Counted from the stretch's first letter, positions 53,889 through 63,625 are shown. The stretch: DNA of 64,000 nt from Pseudobutyrivibrio ruminis CF1b (GCF_000424005.1 NZ_KE384121.1:132794-196793), one strand, 5' to 3'. Notes: a model not told the origin generated them from the sequence alone. Translations and numbers: made by a program.

Positions 53889-54677
53889 CTATCGGTTAAC
53901 AATTCTCTTAACTATTCTGTCATATGAAAGATGTCCACCGAATAAGTCCAAAGCTGAACCAACGGTGAAATCCATATTATTATCAGAAAGATAGCTGATA
54001 AGCTCGATGTCGCCATAATCGGAAACACCTCCGGCATATGTAACCGGCACCTTTTTATATGATGACAACAAACCAACTAAATCTCTGTCTATACCATTTT
54101 GTCTGCCCTCTACATCTGCTGCATGAACTAAAAATTCATCGCAGTAGAAAGCAAGTTTATCAAGGAAATTATATGTAATAATTTCGTCTGTTCTCTTCTG
54201 CCATCTGTCAGTAACAATGTAGAATTTGTCGTCTACTCTTGTGCATGATAAATCAAGAACCAGATGCTCTCGACCTACCACCTTAGACAGATGTTTTAAT
54301 GCGTCGTAATCAACGCGACCACCATTAAATACAAATGAAGTTACAATAACGTGGCTGGCTCCGGCCTGGATATAATCCAAGGCATTTGTGTCGTCTACAC
54401 CACCGCCATATTGTAATCCGCCAGGGTAAGCTTTCAGGGCCTTAATTGCCGCTTCCTTTGATGCCTCGTATTCCTTAGTACCCTTCTTGTTGAGATTAAT
54501 AATATGTCCACCCTTGAGACCATCTCGCTTGTAAAGATTAGCATAGTAGACTGCATCTTTATCTGCTACAAAATTCTCCTGAGGATGACCGTTCTCCTTC
54601 CACAAATCTGAAATTGTGGAACCAACGATTTGCTTGACCTTACCATCATGAATATCAATGCATGGCCTGAATTCCAT
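53889..54677 (-). CDS. hisA: HisA isomerase, eukaryote-like type
   Basis: Isomerises ProFAR to PRFAR in histidine biosynthesis. The start FRPCIDIHDGKVKQIVG, the KGGHIINLN, LQYGGGVDD, FVFNGGRVDYDALK and PVTYAGGVSDYGDI motifs match the fungal HIS6-like form (~260 residues) rather than the common ~240-residue bacterial HisA. It stands apart from other his genes, which suggests lateral acquisition or an old alternative lineage. Confidence 0.88.
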   Translation of the reverse strand: MEFRPCIDIHDGKVKQIVGSTISDLWKENGHPQENFVADKDAVYYANLYKRDGLKGGHIINLNKKGTKEYEASKEAAIKALKAYPGGLQYGGGVDDTNALDYIQAGASHVIVTSFVFNGGRVDYDALKHLSKVVGREHLVLDLSCTRVDDKFYIVTDRWQKRTDEIITYNFLDKLAFYCDEFLVHAADVEGRQNGIDRDLVGLLSSYKKVPVTYAGGVSDYGDIELISYLSDNNMDFTVGSALDLFGGHLSYDRIVKRIVNR

Positions 54678-54739
54678 ACTCCCAAAATCCTCCCAGTGAA
54701 ATTTAATTTCCAGCGCTCTTTATCACGCTAAAGTAAAAA

Positions 54740-56044
54740 TCACTTCAAAGTATAACTGTCTACGGCTGTACTTTCAATGATAGTTTCGTAAAATTTGGTA
54801 GCAATTTTCAATAAATATTCGGTATCTTTCACACCTGCTGTCTCATAAGGTGAGTGCATGGCAAGCTGAGCCAAACCGATATCCACGCCGTTAATAGACA
54901 CGTGGGCATTTGAGATATTTCCAAGTGTAGATCCACCTGCCACATCAGAACGGTTTACAAATGTCTGGAATGGCACCTTTGCCTTCTTGCAAATTTCTGA
55001 GAAAATGCCGAATGCCAGACCGTCTGTCATGTACTTCTGATTAGCATTGAACTTAATAACCACACCCTCATTCATATATACCTTGTTAGTAGGATCGCTC
55101 TTCTCAGCATAGTTTGGATGAAGTGCATGAGCATTGTCAGCTGATACCATAAATGAATTTGCGATTGTTTCAAGAAGCTTTGAATTGTTTCCTTTCATCG
55201 CTTCGTTTATACGAACCAAAGTATCATAAAGGAATGTAGAATCAGCACCCTGCTTTGTACCACTGCCTACTTCCTCGTTATCAAATGTTACATGAATCTC
55301 CACAGCCGAATCATTGTTCTTCGCATTTACGATACCCATCATTGAGCTGTATGCACACTGTAAATCATCAAGACGTCCGATGGAAATGAATTCATCTTTT
55401 GCGCCCCATACGCGACCAGCATCTCTGTTATATAAGAATAAATCAGAGCCAACGATGTCATCAGCCTTCACGCCAAGAGACTCTGCCACAAAATCCTTAA
55501 GATTGAACTTTTCGTCCATGGAAATAAGTGGAAGCAAATCTTTCTGTGCGTTGTATTTGTAGCCGTCATTTGCCTCGCGATTCATGTGAATTGCAAGGGA
55601 TGGAAGCATACATAAATCTCTGTCTAAATTAACAAGCTTTGTCTGAATACCAGTCTTTGTTCTGACAATGGCACGGCCTGCAATAGAAAGAGGTCTGTCA
55701 AACCAAGGTGCCATAAGCATTCCGCCATAGCGCTCTGTATTGAGCTTTACATAATGACCTTCCTTCATCTCTGGCATTTCCTTGATTCTGAATGTAGGTG
55801 AATCACTGTGTGATGCCATAATCATGAAGCTCTTGTATTCCTTCTTTGGCATTCTGAATGCAAGAATTGATGAACCATTTCTTGTAACGAAATAATTGCC
55901 ACCAAGCTTAAGCTTCCAGCTGCTTGCCTCTGTCAGCTCCTCAAAACCGGCATCTAAAAATATCTGACGCTGATTAGCTACAACGTGAAACTGTGATGGA
56001 CTCTTCTCTATAAAATCAAATAAACCCTTTACTGTCTTGTTCAT
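54740..56044 (-). CDS. apeB: M18-family aminopeptidase
   Basis: Cytosolic dinuclear-zinc aminopeptidase of the aspartyl aminopeptidase group. ASHSDSPTFRIKE supplies the first metal His-Asp, FDNEEVGSGTKQGADS the catalytic Glu pair, and HSPYETAGVKD the last His. 434 residues. The start overlaps the flavin reductase stop (TAATGA). Confidence 0.92.
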   Translation of the reverse strand: MNKTVKGLFDFIEKSPSQFHVVANQRQIFLDAGFEELTEASSWKLKLGGNYFVTRNGSSILAFRMPKKEYKSFMIMASHSDSPTFRIKEMPEMKEGHYVKLNTERYGGMLMAPWFDRPLSIAGRAIVRTKTGIQTKLVNLDRDLCMLPSLAIHMNREANDGYKYNAQKDLLPLISMDEKFNLKDFVAESLGVKADDIVGSDLFLYNRDAGRVWGAKDEFISIGRLDDLQCAYSSMMGIVNAKNNDSAVEIHVTFDNEEVGSGTKQGADSTFLYDTLVRINEAMKGNNSKLLETIANSFMVSADNAHALHPNYAEKSDPTNKVYMNEGVVIKFNANQKYMTDGLAFGIFSEICKKAKVPFQTFVNRSDVAGGSTLGNISNAHVSINGVDIGLAQLAMHSPYETAGVKDTEYLLKIATKFYETIIESTAVDSYTLK

Positions 56045-56616
56045 TATTTTTTCCCTTCTTTCTTTACTGAATATCCAAATGTGCCCTGAGGCTTTGTCAA
56101 TCCATAATAAGTGCCATGGCTGTATGCCAAAAGTCCTGCTTTTTCCAACTCGAATTTGCCTGTCTCATTCATATATTTTTCATCTGCATGAACACAGAGA
56201 ACATCTGCCACAAACATAGTGTGACTGCCATACTCATGAACCTCGCGAACCCGGCATTCGATGTTAACTGGAGATTCCTCAATAAGAGGAACATTTATCT
56301 CGTCAGCCTCCACCTTATGAAGACCGCACTTTTTAAATTTATCTACATCTTTTCCAGATGTAACACCGCAGTAATCTGTAGCAAATGACAGCTCCTCTGT
56401 GGTGAGATTAATAGCAAACTCTCCTGTCTCCATAATCATTGGATAGGAATGTCTGCTAGGTCTAACTGATATATATGCCATAGGCGGATTAGTGCAAACT
56501 GTACCTGTCCAGGCAACAGTCAAAACATTGTCTTTCCCATCTTTTCCGCGGCAGGTGACCATAACCGCTGGAAGTGGGTAAACCATATTTCCTGGTTTCC
56601 ATTTTTGCTTTGCCAT
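56044..56616 (-). CDS. flavin reductase-like FMN-binding protein
   Basis: FMN-binding split-barrel (~190 residues) with PLPAVMVTCRGKDGKDNVLTVAWTG and PPMAYISVRPSRHSY. Such proteins reduce flavin or act as electron carriers. ATG 56616 is set by AGGAGG five bases upstream; a GTG at 56622 lies too close to it. Coupled to the aminopeptidase gene. Confidence 0.88.
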   Translation of the reverse strand: MAKQKWKPGNMVYPLPAVMVTCRGKDGKDNVLTVAWTGTVCTNPPMAYISVRPSRHSYPMIMETGEFAINLTTEELSFATDYCGVTSGKDVDKFKKCGLHKVEADEINVPLIEESPVNIECRVREVHEYGSHTMFVADVLCVHADEKYMNETGKFELEKAGLLAYSHGTYYGLTKPQGTFGYSVKKEGKK

Positions 56617-56670
56617 AAGCACCTCCTAAACGCTCTAAATCTATACCAATATACCTTAATTCCCTAGTAA

Positions 56671-56717
56671 AAAAAAGAGGTTAAAATGCAGGCGCGGAAT
56701 TCTACATTTTAACCTCT
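56671..56717 (-). terminator. terminator of the GGDEF-exonuclease unit
   Basis: AGAGGTTAAAATG (56676-56688) and CATTTTAACCTCT (56705-56717) form a perfect 13-bp stem followed on the minus strand by eight T. Confidence 0.92.
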
Positions 56718-56742
56718 AAACCGAAAATCGGGTAATACTTTC

Positions 56743-57624
56743 TTATTCATTCATCATCTCAGAGAAAGTACCCATATATACATTTCCCTTACCAAGAATA
56801 AATCCCAGATCATCCATGAAAGCTTTGGTCTTAGGGTCATCAGCAAAACCTCTGCCCTTAAGCTCCTCTAAGAACTGCACTCCAAGTGGTGAATCGATAA
56901 TATAATCCTCATCCACCTCTGGATCATCGAAGCTTCGATTCTTCACATATTCACCTCGGAATTTCTTATATTCTGCAGCCTCAATGCCATCGTATTTCAT
57001 CTCATCTCTCTCGATGATTCTGATACACTCAAGCATATCTTCCGCATCATTTAATGCATTATGGGCTACATGACCACCAAGTCCACAGATAGTCTTCATA
57101 TCTGCCAGTGAAAGATTGGCATCCAAACCACCTGTGATATCCAGACTCACGTCCTTTTGAATATTCTCAAAAGTGCTGATAAATTTTGCCACGCTTCTCT
57201 TGAGAGGCTTCTCCAGATTTCTTGACTCAAAATCTCTCTGGAAATTATTTTTATCGCCACCCCAGACGCAAATCTTACCAACCTGCCATTTCTTAATAAG
57301 GTCAATAAGCTCTGTCATAACATCCTCGTAACTAGGTGCGAATTCAAGCTCTTCATTTGTAAGGCCTGTAAGCTCTGTAATAAGAGGTGGAAGCTTATGT
57401 CCTCTGGTAAGCTGAACAGTAGAATAAAATCTGTCCAACTCCTCATGCTCTGGATTAGTAATGACCACTCCCACAGAAATAACATCCTCAATCGAGGTCT
57501 TTTTAAATCTGGCACTTAAGTATTCGGCATCCAGGAATGCTTGATTCTTTCCTTTGAAGCCTAATGGTGCAGTCTGACTTGGCCCCTTTTTCTTTGTAGT
57601 TTGTTTTGCTGTGTTAGTGCTCAC
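56743..57624 (-). CDS. DnaQ-like 3'-5' exonuclease
   Basis: DEDDh nuclease of the KapD/Eri1-like type: DAEYLSARF (first Asp-Glu), WGGDKNNFQRDF (Asp) and HNALNDAEDMLE (His...Asp). A Lys-rich N terminus (~25 residues) and a C-terminal extension of ~90 residues lie outside the fold. Starts with GTG four bases after the GGDEF gene. Substrate unknown; small-RNA or DNA trimming are both possible. Confidence 0.88.
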   Translation of the reverse strand: MSTNTAKQTTKKKGPSQTAPLGFKGKNQAFLDAEYLSARFKKTSIEDVISVGVVITNPEHEELDRFYSTVQLTRGHKLPPLITELTGLTNEELEFAPSYEDVMTELIDLIKKWQVGKICVWGGDKNNFQRDFESRNLEKPLKRSVAKFISTFENIQKDVSLDITGGLDANLSLADMKTICGLGGHVAHNALNDAEDMLECIRIIERDEMKYDGIEAAEYKKFRGEYVKNRSFDDPEVDEDYIIDSPLGVQFLEELKGRGFADDPKTKAFMDDLGFILGKGNVYMGTFSEMMNE

Positions 57625-57628
57625 TAAA

Positions 57629-59479
57629 TTACCGCCCTTCTTTGACCTTGCGCTTCACGCTGTACATCTGCTCATCCGCATGGCCAATAACCTCTTCCAA
57701 GTCTATTTCTTCATGGAAGATTGTTTCATATATTCCAAGGCTGGCAGAAATATTGTATTCCAGCCTCTCGCTTTCATCATTTAATTCGTCTTCAATATCA
57801 GCAATGATTTCGTCTGTATTACAGTCACCGATAACAAAACTAAACATCTCATCGCCACCGAATCTTACGCTGATAGCGCTAGGTGGGCATGCGTCTGTAA
57901 GTGCCTTGGCAACTGTAGCAATGGCATGGTCACCAGCACTATGGCCGCAGGTATCGTTGATAGATTTCAGACCGTTTAGATCAGCCATAATAACTGTGAG
58001 TGGCTGTCCGTTATTAACAGGATTCTCCTTCAACTCCTCAAAATGACCCTTGAATGCCATTCTGTTATAGAGCCCTGTAAGAGCATCATTCTGATACATT
58101 CTCCTGATTTTATCACGGAGATATTGCTGATATTTCATTGAAACATAACCGCCAATTCCCATTCCAATACTGTTGGTAATAGCCGGCATTTTCGCGTAGT
58201 CAATAATATCAAATCGTGGGTATGTATAGCAAATAAATCCTGGGGATTTACCCATGTATTCAAGTGCATTGAAAACCAATGGATAACCCTTCTCCAAAAT
58301 TCCATCTAAATGAGGAATGATTGTCTCTGAATCATAAGGTTTAATCTTGTCCTCGTCAGAATATGAATCAAGGAATACGCACTTATTCCCACTGGTAGCT
58401 TCTTCAACGAAAAAATTGTTTTCCAAATCAAAACAAGACTCCTCTATAACGCAACAGGTATGAGCTGTCATAGGATTCTTCAGATAATGAATACATTCCT
58501 CCAAAGACTGTCCTCCCATTGTGCGGGAAGCGATGTTTTGCATAATATGGATATCATCCTGATGATGATAAAATCTATTGTTCAAACCATCTACAACTGA
58601 CAATAAATCAAGCTGACATCTTGGACATCCGCAGGATTCGTTTGCAATAAATGATGGTGTAATCCACTTTTCAACATATTTCTCGCCCTTAACCAACTGC
58701 TTAACTACTTCCATTATAGCTGCAGCAAGCTCCTTGCTATTGCAGGCTGCTGTAGTAATTCCAGGAACAGACCAAAATGCTTCTTCTATACCATCAAAAC
58801 CTGTAACGATAATGTCATCAGGTATCCTAAGCCCTGCCTCCTGAAAAACATCACAGACATTAATAGCCATGATGTCGTTGGCACAAATAACTGCTTCTGG
58901 AAGGCTGCCTTTTCTAATGATTTCCTGGGCTGCAAGTCTGGCTGGCATAGACCAGAAATCACCATAGCTAAGCATACTTTCATCGAAAGCTATTCCGTTT
59001 TCAGCAATTACCTTTTTGAATACCTCTATTCTGGCATTTGAAAACTCGCTTGTGCGTTTTCCTGCCATGAAATGAGGACGGGTAACATGATGATCTTCGA
59101 TGACATGGCGCACTACGGCCTCAAAGCCCTTTTCATAATCATAATTTACAAAGGAAACGCCATCATAATGACCATCTATCACAACTGAAGGTACATTATA
59201 ATTATCCGCCTTTTCGATAATACTCTGGACAAGCTCGCGACTCTTTATTTTCTCATCCATGATAACAAGAGCATCGGTCTTGTCGTATGGAATCAAATCA
59301 AAGACTGCAGTTTCCGCCTGATTGTCACCGCTGTTGCCAATCTCCGTATTCAATGCATAGACAAACAGGCAGCAATCCTTTTCATTTAAAAGCCTGTTTA
59401 ACTCTGCTACAAAACTAAATACCTGCGCATCGTAAACTCGATATGCGCATAGAACCACTAATTTCTTGCCGTTGATCAT
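57629..59479 (-). CDS. LacI-type sensor fused to GGDEF (diguanylate cyclase)
   Basis: 616 residues without signal peptide. Residues ~5-285 are a LacI/periplasmic-binding-like sensor (KADNYNVPSVVIDGHY, ICANDIMAINVCDVFQEAG, IIVTGFDGI) lacking the HTH; then a Cys-containing linker (ESCGCPRCQ), a ~140-residue middle region, and a GGDEF domain (NDALTGLYNRMAF, DLNGLKSIND, RFGGDEM). The fifth signature residue is Met instead of Phe. It would make c-di-GMP in response to a cytosolic sugar-like ligand. Confidence 0.9.
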   Translation of the reverse strand: MINGKKLVVLCAYRVYDAQVFSFVAELNRLLNEKDCCLFVYALNTEIGNSGDNQAETAVFDLIPYDKTDALVIMDEKIKSRELVQSIIEKADNYNVPSVVIDGHYDGVSFVNYDYEKGFEAVVRHVIEDHHVTRPHFMAGKRTSEFSNARIEVFKKVIAENGIAFDESMLSYGDFWSMPARLAAQEIIRKGSLPEAVICANDIMAINVCDVFQEAGLRIPDDIIVTGFDGIEEAFWSVPGITTAACNSKELAAAIMEVVKQLVKGEKYVEKWITPSFIANESCGCPRCQLDLLSVVDGLNNRFYHHQDDIHIMQNIASRTMGGQSLEECIHYLKNPMTAHTCCVIEESCFDLENNFFVEEATSGNKCVFLDSYSDEDKIKPYDSETIIPHLDGILEKGYPLVFNALEYMGKSPGFICYTYPRFDIIDYAKMPAITNSIGMGIGGYVSMKYQQYLRDKIRRMYQNDALTGLYNRMAFKGHFEELKENPVNNGQPLTVIMADLNGLKSINDTCGHSAGDHAIATVAKALTDACPPSAISVRFGGDEMFSFVIGDCNTDEIIADIEDELNDESERLEYNISASLGIYETIFHEEIDLEEVIGHADEQMYSVKRKVKEGR

Positions 59480-59566
59480 AGCATTTCTCCCAATACGAAA
59501 TTCACCCCATACTACTGTGACTATTGTACTCTATTTTTATGTTTTTTTCGTTATTTATTTTTAAAA

Positions 59567-59761
59567 AAGTTACTATTCACAGTTATAAAATATTAAAATA
59601 TATTCTGTCCAAATTCATTTGGTAAAGAATAATTTTTAATATTTTATAAACTGGAATCAGTGGCTCTACCATATGAATAATGTTAAGTGCTTTAGCACTG
59701 AGAAAGAAGTCTGAAAAACTTCCATTATGAATATGGGTAGAGCTACTGTGAATAGTAACTT
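59567..59761. repeat. 195-bp element with 17-bp terminal inverted repeats folding as a three-way junction
   Basis: AAGTTACTATTCACAGT (59567-59583) is the exact reverse complement of 59745-59761. Inside are two further stems: TATAAAATATTAAAA/TTTTAATATTTTATA (59584-59598 with 59634-59648) capped by CCAAAT/ATTTGG, and GGCTCTACC-ATAT against ATATGGGTAGAGC (59661-59744) capped by AGTGC/GCACT. Could be a MITE-like remnant or a structured RNA. Confidence 0.82.
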
Positions 59762-59880
59762 AATTATCAATAAGTTTCCATCTCTGGGGTCAAAAAATTT
59801 CCTTATTTTTGGTTAATTGAACAAAAATTATATCTGCAATGTATTAATTGAAGTACATTGTTATTTTCTTGTCAGACATA

Positions 59881-59889
59881 TGTTATAGT
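59881..59889 (+). promoter_or_regulatory. pflB promoter, extended -10
   Basis: TGTTATAGT is an extended -10 (TG-N-TATAGT); 17 bp upstream is only a weak -35 (TTATTT). The leader would run about 105 nt to the pflB start. Confidence 0.55.
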
Positions 59890-59905
59890 ATTTCTCAGCT
59901 AGCGT

Positions 59906-59938
59906 GTTAGACGCATCTAACTGTCCAATGATATGCGT
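59906..59938 (+). promoter_or_regulatory. mutually exclusive stems in the pflB leader
   Basis: GTTAGA/TCTAAC (59906-59911 and 59916-59921) can form a tetraloop hairpin, or ACGCAT/ATGCGT (59911-59916 and 59933-59938) can pair instead; both use the same bases. Confidence 0.35.
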
Positions 59939-59999
59939 AAGCACAACCCCAACTAGCGTGAAGCATTTAATGTTATTGTAGTAGAAAGGAAGAATAATC

Positions 60000-62258
60000 A
60001 TGGCAAATCACGATTTCTCACAGTGGGATGGATTCGTAGGTCGCGTTTGGAAAGACAACGTTGATGTACGTGATTTCATCCAGAACAACTACACTCCATA
60101 TGATGGAGATGAATCTTTCTTAGCAGACCCAACAGAGGCTACAAACACTCTCTGGGGAAAGCTTCAGGAACTTCAGGCAGCTGAACGTGCAAAGGGTGGC
60201 GTTCTCGACATGGATACAGATATTGTATCTTCACTTACTTCTCACGGCGCTGGTTACATTTCAGAAGAGACAAAGGATCTCGAGCAGATTGTTGGTCTTC
60301 AGACAGACAAGCCTCTTAAGAGAGCTTTCATGCCATTCGGTGGTATCACAATGGCTGAGCAGTCTTGCAGAATGTATGGTTATGAGCCAAGCGAGAAGCT
60401 TCACGAGATCTTTACAAAATATCACAAGACACATAATCAGGGTGTATTCGACATCTACACACCAGAGATGAAAAAGGCCCGTCACAATAAAATTCTTACA
60501 GGTCTTCCAGATACATACGGACGTGGACGTATCGTAGGCGATTACAGACGTGTTGCTCTTTACGGTATTGATTACCTTATCGAGAAGAAACAGGCAGATT
60601 TCGCAGCTACAGCTCGTCAGGGTATGCGTCGTTACGATTTCCAGCTTCGTGAGGAAATCACAGATCAGATCAATGCTCTTAAGGGCATGAAGGAAATGGC
60701 TGCTATCTACGGCTACGATATTTCTAAGCCAGCTGGTACAGCTAAGGAAGCTGTTCAGTGGTTATACTTCGGTTACCTTGCAGCTATCAAGACACAGAAT
60801 GGTGCTGCTATGTCAGTAGGTCGTGTTTCTACATTCCTTGATATCTACTTCTCACGTGACCTTGCAAAGGGAATCATCACTGAGTCTGAGGCACAGGAAA
60901 TCATCGATCACTTCACAATGAAGTGCCGTATGGTTAAGTTTGCTCGTATCGAGTCTTACAACCAGCTCTTCTCAGGTGACCCAGTTTGGGCTACTCTCGA
61001 GGTTGGTGGTATTGGTCTTGATGGTCGTCACCAGGTTACAAAGACTTGCTACAGATTCCTTCACACACTTGAGAACATGGGACCTTCACCAGAGCCAAAC
61101 CTTACAGTTATGTACTCAAGCCGTCTTCCTGAGTCATTCAAGAAGTACGCTTCAAAGATTTCTGTTACTACATCTTCTATCCAGTACGAGAATGATGATG
61201 TAATGCGTGTAACATGGGGCGATGATTACTCAATCTGCTGCTGTGTATCTGCAACAGAGACAGGTAAGGAGCTTCAGTTCTTCGGTGCTCGTGCAAACCT
61301 TGCTAAGTGCCTTCTTTACGCTATCAACGGTGGTGTTGATGAGAAGTCTGGCGACCAGGTTGGACCAGAGTACAAGGCTATCACATCTGAGTACCTTGAC
61401 TATGATGAGGTTATGCAGAAGTTCGACCAGATGATGGATTGGCTTGCTCACCTCTATGTAGGTACACTTAACATGATTCACTACATGCACGACAAGTACT
61501 ACTATGAGGCTTGCCAGATGGCCCTCATCGATACACACGTACGTCGTTCATTTGCTACAGGTATTGCTGGATTCTCACACTGTGTAGATTCACTTTCAGC
61601 TATCAAGTATGCAAAGGTTAAGGCTATCCGTGATGAGAACGGCATCACAAAGGACTTCGAGATTGAGGGAGATTTCCCACGTTACGGTAACGATGATGAC
61701 AGAGCTGACGAAATCGCTATCTGGCTTCTTCGTACATTCATGGGCAAGCTTCGTCACATCCATACATACAGAGATTCAGAGCCTACAACATCAATCCTTA
61801 CTATTACTTCAAACGTAGTTTATGGTAAGGCTACAGGTGCTCTTCCAGATGGTCGTCCAGCTGGCGAGCCACTTTCACCAGGTGCTAACCCATCATACGG
61901 TGCTGAGGTTAACGGTCTTATCGCTTCCCTCAACTCTGTTGCTAAGCTTCCATATGAAGAGGCACTTGATGGAATCTCTAACACACAGACAATCAACCCA
62001 GGTGCTCTTGGTCACACAGATGAGGAGCGTACAGCAAACCTTGTTAACGTACTTGATGGTTACTTCGATCAGGGTGCTCATCACCTTAACGTTAACGTAT
62101 TTGGTAAGGAGAAGCTCATCGATGCTATGGAGCATCCAGAGAAGCCAGAGTACGCTAACTTCACAATCCGTGTATCTGGATACGCTGTTAAGTTCATTGA
62201 CTTAACAAAGACTCAACAGCTTGACGTTATCGCACGTACTTGCCACGAGGCACTTTAA
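60000..62258 (+). CDS. pflB: pyruvate formate-lyase
   Basis: Glycyl-radical enzyme splitting pyruvate with CoA into acetyl-CoA and formate, the main anaerobic route. The active-site cysteines lie in [12 protein letters not shown] (around residue 413) and the radical glycine in RVSGYAVKF near residue 727. 752 residues. GGAAG upstream. Strongly codon-biased, as expected for a highly expressed gene. pflA follows 18 bp later. Confidence 0.97.
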   Translation: MANHDFSQWDGFVGRVWKDNVDVRDFIQNNYTPYDGDESFLADPTEATNTLWGKLQELQAAERAKGGVLDMDTDIVSSLTSHGAGYISEETKDLEQIVGLQTDKPLKRAFMPFGGITMAEQSCRMYGYEPSEKLHEIFTKYHKTHNQGVFDIYTPEMKKARHNKILTGLPDTYGRGRIVGDYRRVALYGIDYLIEKKQADFAATARQGMRRYDFQLREEITDQINALKGMKEMAAIYGYDISKPAGTAKEAVQWLYFGYLAAIKTQNGAAMSVGRVSTFLDIYFSRDLAKGIITESEAQEIIDHFTMKCRMVKFARIESYNQLFSGDPVWATLEVGGIGLDGRHQVTKTCYRFLHTLENMGPSPEPNLTVMYSSRLPESFKKYASKISVTTSSIQYENDDVMRVTWGDDYSICCCVSATETGKELQFFGARANLAKCLLYAINGGVDEKSGDQVGPEYKAITSEYLDYDEVMQKFDQMMDWLAHLYVGTLNMIHYMHDKYYYEACQMALIDTHVRRSFATGIAGFSHCVDSLSAIKYAKVKAIRDENGITKDFEIEGDFPRYGNDDDRADEIAIWLLRTFMGKLRHIHTYRDSEPTTSILTITSNVVYGKATGALPDGRPAGEPLSPGANPSYGAEVNGLIASLNSVAKLPYEEALDGISNTQTINPGALGHTDEERTANLVNVLDGYFDQGAHHLNVNVFGKEKLIDAMEHPEKPEYANFTIRVSGYAVKFIDLTKTQQLDVIARTCHEAL

Positions 62259-62276
62259 GATATAAGAGGTAATATA

Positions 62277-63011
62277 ATGAGTGAAATAGTTGGTTATGTT
62301 AATAAGCTGGAAAGCTTCGGTGCCGTCGATGGCCCTGGGGTCCGCTACATCATTTTCCTAAACGGCTGCAAAATGCGCTGTGCCTTCTGCCACAACCCAG
62401 ACACATGGGCTGAGGGAGTTGGCCAGGAATTCACTGCAGATGAGCTTTTGAAAAAGGCTCTTCGCTTCAAGCCATACTGGAAAAAAGATGGTGGCATCAC
62501 AGTAAGTGGTGGCGAGCCACTTCTCCAGATTGACTTTATGCTGGATTTATTCAGAAAAGCTAAAGCTCAGGGTATCAACACCTGCATCGATACAGCAGGC
62601 CAGCCTTTCACTCATGATGAACCTTTTTATTCTAAGTGGAAGGAGCTAATGAGCCTTACTGATACAGTTTTACTAGATATTAAAAATATTGACCCTGCTG
62701 CTCATAAGGAGCTTACTGGAGTGGATAACGCCAACATTATTCAGATGGCTCAGGAAATTTCAGATATGAATATTCCTATCTGGATCCGCCACGTTCTCGT
62801 TCCAGGTTGCAGTGATAATGATGACTACCTACGCCGAACTCGAGAATTCATTGACACATTAAAATCAGTTGAACGTGTAGAAGTTCTTCCATATCATACA
62901 CTCGGTGTTCCAAAATACATGGAGATGGGTATTCCATATCGTCTCGAAGGTGTGGAATCACCTAGTGCAGAACGTATTGCAAATGCAAAAGAGATTTTAG
63001 GCGCAAAATAA
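62277..63011 (+). CDS. pflA: pyruvate formate-lyase activating enzyme
   Basis: Radical SAM enzyme that installs the glycyl radical on PflB. CX3CX2C cluster motif CKMRCAFC (residues 31-38), GGEPLLQ for SAM, and RHVLVPGCSD. 244 residues. AGAGG ahead of the ATG; co-transcribed with pflB. Confidence 0.96.
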   Translation: MSEIVGYVNKLESFGAVDGPGVRYIIFLNGCKMRCAFCHNPDTWAEGVGQEFTADELLKKALRFKPYWKKDGGITVSGGEPLLQIDFMLDLFRKAKAQGINTCIDTAGQPFTHDEPFYSKWKELMSLTDTVLLDIKNIDPAAHKELTGVDNANIIQMAQEISDMNIPIWIRHVLVPGCSDNDDYLRRTREFIDTLKSVERVEVLPYHTLGVPKYMEMGIPYRLEGVESPSAERIANAKEILGAK

Positions 63012-63020
63012 TTTTTGGGG

Positions 63021-63049
63021 TTACAAAATTTAATTTTCTGTGATACAAT
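63021..63049 (+). promoter_or_regulatory. promoter of the DUF2798 gene
   Basis: TTACAA (63021-63026) and TACAAT (63044-63049), 17 bp apart, with TG one base before the -10 (extended). The leader would start near 63056 and contain the hairpin 63089-63149. Confidence 0.68.
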
Positions 63050-63088
63050 CTCTCAGCAATACAAAAATGGTTTTATTGGAAACGAAAC

Positions 63089-63154
63089 ATCCTCCGGATG
63101 ATAACGAACAACACATTTTTATTATGTTATTCATTATCAGAAGGAGGATTTTTT
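63089..63154 (+). promoter_or_regulatory. terminator-like hairpin sequestering the Shine-Dalgarno
   Basis: ATCCTCC (63089-63095) pairs with GGAGGAT (63143-63149), TGATAA (63099-63104) with TTATCA (63134-63139), and further bases extend the stem. The 3' arm contains the AGGAGG of the next gene, and six T (63149-63154) follow at once, so the same hairpin could stop transcription or hide the ribosome binding site. Confidence 0.72.
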
Positions 63155-63610
63155 ATGCCTAAAAACAAATTTCAGGATGTAGTATTTACAATTATTATGG
63201 CCACAGTCATGGTCTATGGAATGGTAGTTTACAACGTAGCACTTAACATGGGTGGTGTTACAAACGCTACTTTCGTAATCGCCCTTTCAGAGCTTCCTAT
63301 CATGGTGCCAATCGCTTTCGTATTAGAGTTTTTCATTGTTGGAAAGATTGCAAAAGGACTTGCTTTTTCAGTAATTGATCCAACTAAGGACAATCCACAT
63401 TTCATCACTTATGCTATTTCAATTTGCATCTGCTGTATCATGTGCCCTACAATGAGCCTTATCGCTATGTTCCTTTTCAAGGATACACACTCATTTGGAA
63501 CATGGATTCAGACATGGGGTATGAATTTCCCAATGGCGCTTTTATATCAGCTCTTCTACTGTGGCCCATTCGTAAGATTAATTTTTAGAACTATTTTTAG
63601 AGAGAAATAA
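63155..63610 (+). CDS. DUF2798-type membrane protein
   Basis: 151 residues with four hydrophobic helices (FTIIMATVMVYGMVVYN, LPIMVPIAFVLEFFIVGKIA, AISICICCIMCPTMSLIAMF, NFPMALLYQLFYCGPFVRLIF), the paired-helix layout of DUF2798. Function unknown. ATG 63155 follows AGGAGG by seven bases; the longer frame from 63098 would begin inside the hairpin. Its own promoter and a regulatory hairpin separate it from pflA. Confidence 0.85.
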   Translation: MPKNKFQDVVFTIIMATVMVYGMVVYNVALNMGGVTNATFVIALSELPIMVPIAFVLEFFIVGKIAKGLAFSVIDPTKDNPHFITYAISICICCIMCPTMSLIAMFLFKDTHSFGTWIQTWGMNFPMALLYQLFYCGPFVRLIFRTIFREK

Positions 63611-63625
63611 AGATAAGTTTATCTC

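Larger units (their letters stand above)
59480..59999. other. 520-bp intergenic region upstream of pflB
   Basis: No coding sequence found. It holds the three-way-junction element 59567-59761, a pflB promoter (-10 at 59884) and a ~105-nt pflB leader with direct repeats of CTAGCGTG (59899-59906 and 59953-59960). Confidence 0.7.

Noticed and set aside
61822..62205. 127-residue frame within pflB
   Set aside because: Same-strand shadow in a codon-biased gene; Leu/Gln/Ser-rich translation is an artefact of repeated codons.
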